Positions 55,767-64,000 of a stretch of 64,000 nt of DNA are shown here, in pieces. The stretch is from Agrostemma githago (taxonomy: Eukaryota; Streptophyta; Magnoliopsida; Caryophyllales; Caryophyllaceae): assembly GCA_958450325.1 (NCBI GenBank), contig OY288249.1, positions 62,994,166 to 63,058,165 of the forward strand, in the 5' to 3' direction. The notes under the pieces were generated by a model. It saw nothing but the letters and a program-made list of their open reading frames with translations, had not been told where the DNA came from and searched no databases. The position numbers and the translations under genes are program-made. Position 1 is the first letter of the stretch, and every line of letters starts with the position of its first letter.

Positions 55767-57222
55767 TTGCCAGTGAAAGCTCTAGCGAACATGGTGCGCG
55801 CTGCGAAACGAACTAAACCACGAGGACGACCCCGGATCAACAAGGAAATTGAAGAGGAGGAACCAGAAATTGAGGAAGAGCATCAGATGCGTTCTCCAGT
55901 TCAACTCTCTGAGTATATGTCGCCAATTAAGGATTCAGTTGGTAAGCAAATCTCACTGGATTTAACTTTGTAATCGAGGATTGGGGAAATTGGGGAGAAA
56001 GGGGCGAATTCTCATCGATCAAACTCTGATGAACTCGACCTAGAAAATAATACTGAGAATTTTTTTACATCAATTGGGGGATAAGAATCAATTGGGGGCG
56101 GAACCTGTGGTAACATTTTGGAGTAAGGTGGTATCACAAGCTAAATCAAAACTGGGTATGAGCTTACACTATTGTGAAGATAATAGTGCAAATGCAGAGC
56201 AAATACAAATCGATATGGAGGATATAGAGAGTGGATTAGAGTATTGGAAGAATACTTTGATGGGAACTGTAATTGGAGCAAGACCAAAATTGGATCAGAT
56301 GTATAGTTATGCGCAAAAACATTGGGGGCCTGATGTTAGATATTATAAGAAGGGTTGGTTCATTCTAGATTCAGGACGGAGGAAGATATGGTTGTTGTAC
56401 TGCGATGAGAACCGTGGAATATGGAACGTAATACAATAATTCTCAAGCAATGGACACCCAAGTTTTGTCATGAGATGGATAAAATCTCAGTAGTGCCTAT
56501 CTGGATACTGTTTCCGGATTTGGACCCTTACATGTAGAATGAGGTGGTGTTAAGTCGTTTATCAAGTAAAGTGGGGAAGCCAATGTATGCGGATTGGCCA
56601 ACGACTTGTATGACGAAATTAACATTTGCTCGAGTGATGGTAGAGAGTGATATTTCTAAAGCATTGCCAACAAGCATATATATCAACACGCCATTTGGGC
56701 CTTTTGAACAGAAAGTTATATATGAATGGTTGCCTTACAGATGAGTGAGGAAAATTGGGGCAAACTCTTTCTTATTGTAGGATTCAGAAAGCTAAATTAG
56801 CAAAAGAGGCCGCAAAGGAGAAGATGGAACAAGAAGCGAGGAAGGCTGACACAGATTCCATTTCCTCCACAAAGGTTGTAATGGGTCAAGAATGCAACCC
56901 GCTAAGCCAAATTCCACTAGAGCTGTCTCCGGTGAACGCTAATGTTGGGGTAAGCTCACTAGGCTACAGACCCCAAATTATGCAACCAAAGAGCGACTTT
57001 GTGGGGGATAAGGGCTCAGGATGGGGTGTGCTAGACCGTAACTCAACTAGTAAGGGAGATAGGATTCTTGAGGATGAGAATGGGCAGAAAGGATTCACTA
57101 ATATTCCAATATTTAACAACTTTGAGTCATTGTCCAATACTCATATCATGGAAGAAGTTATAAGGGAAGAGGGTGACAAAGAACCACCAGATATACATGA
57201 AGATTGCATCATGGAACGTTAG
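55767..57222 (+). pseudogene. LINE ORF1 remnant, several frames
   Basis: Pieces: a basic/acidic N-terminus MPVKALANMVRAAKR...EEEEPEIEEE (55767-55973); a block with WSKVVSQAKSKLGM and GWFILDSG (56074-56439); TFARVMVESDISK (56544-56744), which resembles the DUF4283 / DUF4283-associated core of plant LINE ORF1; and a hydrophilic tail (56755-57222). Stops and shifts separate them. The order matches ORF1 of plant L1 elements, which binds element RNA. No zinc knuckle is visible. Confidence 0.65.
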
Positions 57223-60200
57223 GGGAATGAATGACCCTATTAAACAGGTGGAGATTAGGAACTATATTACTACGAATAATTTGGATATTATTGGTTTATT
57301 GGAAACTAGAGTAAAGCATATCAATGCATCTAGAATAGCTAAGGAATTCCATGATTACGGAGTTGTGAATAATGATAGTAGCCATCCTAATGGTCGAGTG
57401 TGGGTAGTTTGGAATAAGAGAACTTGTACTATGGTTAGTAACTGTGCTGCAGCGCAATTTCTTCATTGTGAAGTGGTACATAATACTACATATATTCGAA
57501 TGGCTATTACTTTTGTGTATGGGTATAACGATGCTCAGGGTAGAAGAGAACTTTGGGGTGAACTGGAAGTTCTTAGCACTACCACTTTGCCTTGGTCGAT
57601 TCTAGAGGATTTCAATATTGTGAGGCAACTTGAGGAACGAAGAGGGCCTAACCCGCCTAAGATAGAAGAAATGTTAGAATTTAATGACTGTATAAATAGG
57701 TGTCAGCTGGATGAGTTACAATGTACGGGGTTGGAATTTACGTGGACAAACAAGCAAGGTGTGAATACTAGGACTTGGTCAAGGTTAGATAGGATTCTAA
57801 TTAATAAAGAGTGGAGCACAAAATTTACAAATTGTAGAGGTATCATCAAGCCTACAGGTATTTCTGACCATTCTCCACTAGAGATCTCTGTTTTACCAGC
57901 AGCAACTAGGAAAACTAACTTTCATTTCTTGAACTGTTGGATGGAACACGATAATTACAAGGATATAATCAGGGATGGATGGGAAAGTGAATTAGATGGT
58001 TCTCCAATGTATCGTTTATGTCATAAACTGAAGAGAGTACGTATGGGTTTGAAAAGACTGCATACCCGTTACTTCTCTGATGCTGCAGCGAAGGCAGAAG
58101 ACATCAGGAAAGCATTGTTGCAATGTCAACTGAAGATTAATGGAGAGGCGGAGGATGATAGGTTATTGGAACAAGAGAAAACACTGACTAAAGCTTTCTG
58201 CCACTGGAAGAATATAGAATTACAAATACTTAAACAAAAAGCTAAGATCCAAAATATAAAGGATGAGGATTGTTCTTCAATTTTTTTTTTATAGTAAGGT
58301 TAATGTAAGGAAGGTGCAAGCAATTGTGGGTTTGCTAAAAGATATAAATGAGGTTTATCAGGAAGGAGAGAAGAATGTAAACAAGGCAATGGTTGAGTTT
58401 TATCAAGAGTTACTTGGGAAGAGCACGCCTACGTAGGAAGTGGATAAGGAAAAAATCAAGCAGGGGTATTGTCTCACCAGAGAAGAAGGGCATGATCTAA
58501 TGGTACCAGTCACTATTGCTGAAATTGAAAGAGCTTTATTTAGCATGAAAAAACATAAGAGCCCTGGAATTGACGGGATTAACGCCGAATTTTATAAGTA
58601 TTCGTGGAATATTGTTAAAACTTATTTTTGTGAAGCTGTTCAGAACTACTCCAGGAAGGGGAAGATGTAAAAGCAAATGAATACAACAATTCTAACTCTA
58701 ATACCAAAGAAGGCGGTGGTGGAGGCAGTGCAAGATTTTCGCCTACTGGCGTGCTGTACTGTTTTTTATAAAGTTGTAAGTAAGATTTTAGCAGATAGGA
58801 AAAGTGCTACCTAAGTTGGTAGGAAAGGAACAAGCGGCTTTTGTGAAAGGAAGAAACATCCATGAGAATATTAAGCTCACTCAAGCATTAGTCAAAGGCT
58901 ATGAACAGAAGCATGTGTCCCCTAAGTGTATCATAAAGGTCGATATCAAGAAGGCTTTTGACTCAGTGCAATGGAAATTTATAGAAGCTACGTTGAATGC
59001 TATGGGATTCCCTCCTCAATTTATTACATTGATAATGAGGTGCATTGATAGTACTTGGTTCACAGTAAAGGTTAATGGGTCACGGAATGGTTTTTTCAAA
59101 GGGAGAAGCGGAGTCCGGCAAGGAGATCCTCTTTCTCCGTATCTCTTCGTTCCAAGTATGGAGGTTTTATCGAGGCACTCGTGTGGTCTTTGTGGCCAAA
59201 AGCAGGTTTCCTATCACCCGAAATGCCAACGGGTTAATATGAATCATCTAATTTTTGCTGCGATTTACTGTTATTTGTGAGAGGGGATGTGCCTTAAGTT
59301 AAAGCTATCAAACAAACTTTTACTGAGTTTGCAAATATCTCTGGGTTACATATGAAAGTACAAAAGACAAACATCTATTTTGGGGGAGTTGACCGGCGAT
59401 AAAGGAGGAGATTATTGAAGCTACGGGTGTTGAAGATAAATTTCCTATCAAATATTTAGGGGTCCCCCTTAATGCTAAATCGTTGAATGCCAAACTGTAT
59501 GATGCTCTTATTTTGCAAATTCAGAACTTGATTGGTCACTGGTCTACTAAGCTTCTGTCTTACGCTGGGAGGATGGAGCTAATGCACTCGGTTATATTTG
59601 GAATCGAAGACTATTGGAGTATTACAATGTTGCTGCCAAAAGCAATAATTGTGGTAAGATTGAATACTATATGCTCCAGATTTTTTTGGAATAAAGATGA
59701 GGGTCGGAAGGGGATTATGTTTAAGAGTTGGCGTACAATATGTGCTCCATAGGCGGAAGAGGGATTTAATATTAAGGAGATAGCAGCTTGGAATGCGGCT
59801 TTAATAAGCAAATGGGCGTTTTTGTTAGATGATGCTGAAAGTGATAGTTTATGGACAGTTTGGGTTGGGCATTACTATATGAAGGGTAAGACTATCTGGG
59901 ATACGGGAGAGACTCAAGGGCAGACTGCTCACTGGAGGGCAATTCTAAGCATACGAGATAGGCTGCTGGAGGTTGCAGGTGGGGTAGAACAAATACATGA
60001 AATCCTGGATGCAAGAAAGAGCATTCAACGGACAGTTTACAACTTGTTCTGGCAGAAGTATATGCAGTGTGGTTGGGCAAAGAGACTGAGATTCCAATCT
60101 ATAATACCCAAACACACAGTTATTGCTTCTCTTGCAATGCAATGTAAGTTAGCGACAATTCATAAGATAAACAGTCGGGGGATTGTTATGGTGAATCGAT

Positions 60201-60464
60201 GTGAGTTATGCAAACTACATTAAGAGGATCATTCGCACTTGTTTTTTGAATGCAAATTTTCAAGAGGGGTCTGGAAAGCCATGATGGAATGGGCTGGAAT
60301 GGGAGAGAAGAGTTGTAAGATGGTTCAACTAATGCATCGGGCTAACAGGCGTGGATTTCGTCGACACTGGAGGGCAGAAGTGTTGATGGTGAGCTTAACT
60401 GCTACGATCCATGAGTTATGGTTAGAGAGGAATAGAAGGATATTTGAAGGAAGATGTACAATAG
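57173..60464 (+). pseudogene. LINE ORF2 remnant: endonuclease, RT, zf-RVT
   Basis: The endonuclease is almost whole (57200-58294): KIASWNVRGMNDP at the start, LLETRV, then the GDFN motif mutated to EDFN, and SDHSPLEI near its end. RT pieces follow: HKSPGIDGINAEF (58552-58590), IKVDIKKAFDSVQW, SGVRQGDPLSPYLF (59110s). The FADD box is damaged (FAA plus a one-base loss near 59262). Thumb and zf-RVT (CELCK...HLFFEC, 60200-60252) are in later frames. The overlap with the end of ORF1 at 57173-57222 is in a different frame. It was inactive well before or after the LTR insertion; order unknown. Confidence 0.88.
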
Positions 60465-60852
60465 TGTAGACACCCGCATTTTGACTGCCAGGTGTCTATG
60501 GCAGTTTCCCAAAAAACTCCCGATGATGATCGGACGCTAACATGCTTCTATGCGCTCGGATACGGGCTCAAATCCATTAATCGTTGGCTAACGCACTTAC
60601 GGAGTACAAATCTCACAGAAACAACCTCAAATCCAGGCCCAGCAGGCCGTTTCGAGTCAAACAAAACTAATTTGGGCCAAAACCGACACCGGAATTAAAA
60701 CCGGCTTTTCACGATTGGGTCGACCCCAGTCAAAGTCGTTTCCGAGACACACCAAACAACCCCTCAAACATCAAAAGCCCAATTCAAACTCAAACCCCTC
60801 AAATACCCACGGTCAAGGTCCAAGCAAGTGACCCGCGCGACCCAGCTGGGCC

Positions 60853-60956
60853 ACTCGATCGAGTGCCTCATCCACTCGATCGAGTGGGCCCTTATCCAGG
60901 CCCGACGGCTGACGCACAAGCCTACTCGACCGAGTCAGCCACCTACTCGGTCGAGT
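60853..60956. promoter_or_regulatory. paired-palindrome array upstream of the LTR TATA box
   Basis: Four 12-bp palindromes of form ACTCGRYCGAGT start at 60853, 60874, 60924 and 60945: two pairs, each exactly 21 bp start to start with a 9-base spacer. The last ends about 29 bp before TATATAA. Confidence 0.65.
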
Positions 60957-60984
60957 AGCCCTAATCCGAAGCCCTAGCTTCTCC

Positions 60985-60991
60985 TATATAA
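60985..60991 (+). promoter_or_regulatory. TATA box of the second Tat-like LTR
   Basis: TATATAA in the context CTCCTATATAAGG, followed by a CCCTCTTCAACAAC-type leader. It corresponds in position to the CTATAAATAG box of the other family. Confidence 0.6.
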
Positions 60992-61925
60992 GGAACCCCC
61001 ATGCACCCCTCTTCAACAACTTTAGACAACTTTGACACAATTATCGAAACCCTAACACATCATAGAGCAACTCTACACTACACCCTCTACAAACCCTAGC
61101 TAAACCCTAGGAAAAATCGACATTAGCAAACCCTAAACCTAGTTTTAGGAATTCAACCCGAGCCACCACAACTTAACCTTCATCCACCTCGAAGATTCCC
61201 GTGTTGTAGCCACGTTTACGAGCCTTAATCCGAGACAAGAACATGTAGGTTGAGGGTGTCAAAACCCCGTTTCTTTTCTTCTCTTCCTCCTTCATGCGTC
61301 GTGTCGTCCTTTTCACATGGGTCGTTTTTTTATTTTATTTCGTTAATATTGCATCATTAATATCGATAGTATTATACTAGTATCAAAGCATTAAAATACC
61401 TATCAATTTGTGTCGAGTATAAGTGATATCGGAATGAGGAAACACGAATATACAAGTGTACTGCACACAGCGTTGACGGTCGCTCGTTCCGATATCCCGG
61501 TTACTTGATTATTGAGATAGGTCAATTTCAACCATAATTTTCATATCGTTTGTATCATCGTTATTATTCGCATCGATTTCTCAAAAAATAAACACCGTAT
61601 TTCAATATGGGTCGAAACCCATTGACACGGATCCGACATCACAATCCCTAGGGATTTATTCCGATGTCGGAAAAGTCGAGGGAATCAAGTCCTTTTCTAT
61701 ATTTTAAGCAAAGTATCGATATGTTAGACCCGATGCCAATTCCGTAACTGGACGTCGAGTCTAATAAATCAAATCAAATAATTTAGCCGGTTCAATTTTC
61801 CGTTGATGTTAACGTAGATGTTGTCCAATTATAACACTACAAACACGGAGGAATATTTATATTGTCTCGGCTACTTTAAACGATTCAAATCAATTGCAAG
61901 CGTTTTCTGGTTACGTACAGGTGCC

Positions 61926-62258
61926 ACTCGGTCGAGTGCCTACGTCACTCGATCGAGTGACATCACAAAACCGAGACAGAATGGTCTGCAGGACCTCTAC
62001 TCGGTCGAGTCTTCCAATGACTCGATCGAGTGGAGACCTACTCGGTCGAGTTGGTCAATAACTCGGTCGAGTAGGGCCACCAGATCTGGACAGAATACTT
62101 TTCAAATGCTCACTCGGTCGAGTCTCACAGTGACTCGGTCGAGTGGCCACGTACTCGACCGAGTTGGTCAATAACTCGGCCGAGTACGGCCCATAACACG
62201 AAACAGAAACCTCTTTTCAGGGCCTACTCGATCGAGTCTATCGACCACTCGATCGAGT
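61926..62258. repeat. main paired-palindrome array, six pairs
   Basis: Twelve ACTCGRYCGAGT palindromes start at 61926/61947, 61999/62020, 62040/62061, 62112/62133, 62153/62174 and 62226/62247. Every pair is 21 bp start to start; pair-to-pair steps are 73, 41, 72, 41 and 73 bp. It lies about 0.95 kb downstream of the TATA box. Confidence 0.85.
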
Positions 62259-63057
62259 GCCCTCATAACGACTCAAACACGAGTCGTACATTACCCTATT
62301 TTTCAAACTCGATAGTATTTTACGACTTAGGTCAACACGTGCATAATTAATCACGTGTATACTATCTTTTCAAATCATGCATCCTCACATTTGCATCTTT
62401 TCAATTCATTTCATTATTTGCACAAGCCGTTAATATCGATTTACCGTTACTAACCGTTTGTTTGTTTCTCTTGTCAATTTAATTCTTGTTCGTTTATTGT
62501 ACTAAATGAACCCGCATGCTAAAATACAACTTTGACGTTAATTTTAGTTGCATTAATTTGACTTAGAAACCCTTTTCAAATTCAATTCACATGTTTAGGG
62601 AAAATACTCTTTGCATATCATTTTCCCGTTTTACTAGCGCGCGTATTGTAAGTCATTCGAATTCTTAGTAGAGGCCGCTAATGTGCGGGCGGGGTTGGGT
62701 GTCCTCTGTGGGCTTCCCAACACGTACCCTCACCCCTTACTCAGAACCTCGGTTTCCGGATGCCCGAAACCGTTGGCGCACGAGAGTCATTCAATACACA
62801 ATATCCGATAATGTCGGTATTGGTATCAAATGCAAAGGGACGAGCCCAATAAACTCTGACATCGGAAATGGGCCGTATTTGGTATACGGACCACTACGAC
62901 ATAGAGTGGGCTCGAATGGTTCCGAATAACCACAAAATTCGGTGGCGACTCCACATAGACCTAAATTTCAATTCGATCCTTCTCATATGGAGATTCATTC
63001 GCCTACCCAAACCCGCGCGTGGCCGCGTCGGGGTGGACCTATGTCATGTCCACAATT

Positions 63058-63075
63058 TGGCGACTCCGCTGGGGA
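63058..63075 (+). other. primer-binding site of the second Tat-like element
   Basis: TGGCGACTCCGCTGGGGA begins three bases after the LTR end, identical to the PBS of the other element, so both use the same primer tRNA. Confidence 0.85.
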
Positions 63076-64000
63076 TTAACTGATGCGTGACTTACCATCG
63101 GCATCCTCAGGGTGAGACTCGAATAGAAATCGTTTGACAAATACAATGCGCGTGTTAGTTTTACGGTTCATGCATAACCCATATTTTCCCGGGCCGGTAC
63201 TGGTGACCGACGTCCCACTATACCATTGATGTACTCCAACATGGATATGTCAAAAGGTGTCCATAGTCGATTCGAGTGGGTTTCGCGGCATGTTCTAAGC
63301 TCAACTCGACTTAGAGAGTCCGTCCCGATCAACGTCTAGACTATGTACACTGGTATAGACCCTTTCAGACCGACCGAGACTTAGTGTAGAGCATACATGG
63401 CGTCGTTATAATGCTTGTGTGACTACGTGCTACTTGGTTTCCGAGTCGTTTTAAAAAACCGTCAACTTTTCAAAAATTGCATCCTCCTTTTCAAGATATT
63501 TGATTTTCAAAACCCGGGACATACCGAATTTAGGACTTATGATTTTACTCAAAATAGCCTATTTTCTAGCCGGTATGCTGCCCAAATCAAAACTCGAACT
63601 TTCAAAACTCGTGGCCCAATGACTTTTCGTCCTCTTTTTTCGGAAATTTGGGCCATTCACCGAGTCCACTCGGTCCTTTTTCAAAAATCAATCAATTTTC
63701 AAAACTTCCCTCCTCTTAGGACTTCCCGTATTTAGCAGTGTCGGGTCATGTCTTAAGTTGTCAAGGTCCGTAGCGTCGAAACTCCGTCGATCTTACATCA
63801 CGAGTTTCTTCCCTATCCCAGTCCGCCTTATTAGACTAAGGCAAGGCCCACCTAAGTAGGACATACTCTTACAAAGGAGGGCCCGTCAACACAATCGAGT
63901 CAAAAGTCTGGGGATGTCCCGTGTGAACCTTCCTTCGAACAGGACTAGGCCCACTTGCCGAATCCTAAGGAAAGCCCACACTTCACGAGTCACCCGTCTA
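63076..64000 (+). other. leader of the second Tat-like element
   Basis: Homologous to the minus-strand leader 30943-29880 along most of its length, with many small differences. It has no credible ORF; gag is expected soon after the window end. Confidence 0.8.

Larger units (their letters stand above)
55675..60464 (+). mobile_element. decayed L1-type LINE, cut on the right by a Tat-like LTR
   Basis: The 5' UTR and ORF1 start close behind the hAT-like element. ORF1 then ORF2 (endonuclease, RT, zf-RVT) run to 60464, where the LTR at 60465 interrupts it. RNase H and the 3' end must lie beyond the inserted element, outside the window. The exact left boundary and target duplication cannot be set. 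Confidence 0.85.
60465..63054 (+). repeat. 5' LTR of the second Tat-like element, with palindrome arrays
   Basis: 2590 bp from TGTAGACACCCG to GTCCACA. The first ~290 bp and last ~390 bp align with the LTRs at 6422, 18410 and 30965 in opposite orientation. The interior carries two arrays of paired ACTCGRYCGAGT palindromes on either side of a TATA box. Confidence 0.85.
60465..64000 (+). mobile_element. second Tat-like gypsy element, 5' part only
   Basis: It starts with a 5' LTR (60465-63054), followed by the PBS and a leader that runs off the window. It sits in the LINE ORF2; the preceding AATAG (60460-60464) is the expected 5-bp target duplication, whose partner lies outside. It is related to, but distinct from, the element at 18410-33945, sharing LTR ends, the U5-side block, PBS and leader, with an unrelated-looking LTR middle. 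Confidence 0.88.

Noticed and set aside
61818..62174. ORF rich in TRSS repeats across the palindrome array
   Set aside because: The amino-acid repeat is a by-product of the ACTCGRYCGAGT DNA repeat; other frames are equally patterned and no start context or domain supports it.
61926..62258. CRISPR-like array
   Set aside because: Regular short palindromes with 9-base spacers in a plant LTR; repeat and spacer lengths, context and absence of cas genes do not fit CRISPR.

Overview
The window is nuclear DNA of a flowering plant: host genes split by GT-AG introns sit in a landscape dominated by nested transposable elements. The largest element is a Tat-lineage Ty3/gypsy retrotransposon (two RNase H domains, antisense accessory gene) of the kind known as Retand in Silene. 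That, and the many MITEs ending in TACTCCCTCCG-like sequence, make a eudicot, perhaps Caryophyllales, plausible; this is an inference and no species can be fixed from the window alone.

Layout. 1-6389: MITE, CACTA-like subterminal repeat array, and a 5'-truncated, stop-riddled Ty1/copia element with its 3' LTR. 6422-8974: solo LTR of the Tat-like family (TSD GTGTT). 9344-11473 (-): xylan glucuronosyltransferase (GUX1-like). 11474-17290: gene-poor DNA with MITEs, a solo copia LTR (TSD GTTCC) and a PIF/Harbinger MITE (TSD TTA). 17304-38563 (+): an L1-type LINE with a 13-bp TSD, split by a complete 15.5-kb Tat-like element in the opposite orientation (18410-33945, TSD AGGTG). The 5' LTR of that element holds a 558-bp hAT MITE (TSD GAAACGAC). 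39716-43881 (-): six-exon ATXR5-type histone H3K27 monomethyltransferase. 44617-48620 (-): 5'-truncated LINE. 49176-50457 (-): four-exon pectin methylesterase. 51010-52245 (-): 5'-truncated LINE with an unusually intact C-terminal ORF, then a SINE-like element. 53270-54581 (-): three-exon DUF167/UPF0235 gene. 54865-55666: 802-bp hAT-like element (TSD ACACATCT) carrying promoter-like DNA. 55675-60464 (+): decayed LINE, cut at 60465 by the 5' LTR of a second, diverged Tat-like element that runs off the window end.

The four host genes (GUX1-like, ATXR5-like, PME, DUF167) were assembled by hand from splice sites. Every intron is GT-AG and every reading phase joins, so these models are well supported although no transcript data were available. 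They are not a pathway: two act on cell-wall polymers, one on chromatin, one is of unknown role.

The most unusual structures are in the Tat-like family. (1) Its LTRs carry a module of two 12-bp ACTCGRYCGAGT-type palindromes. In the element at 60465 there are eight pairs, each with exactly 21 bp start to start; the 18410-33945 family has 18-bp-spaced versions upstream of its TATA box. (2) The full-length element carries, antisense to gag-pol, a gene with its own TATA box, a spliceable intron and a poly(A) signal, encoding a protein that looks related to the plant mobile domain / DUF7745 group.
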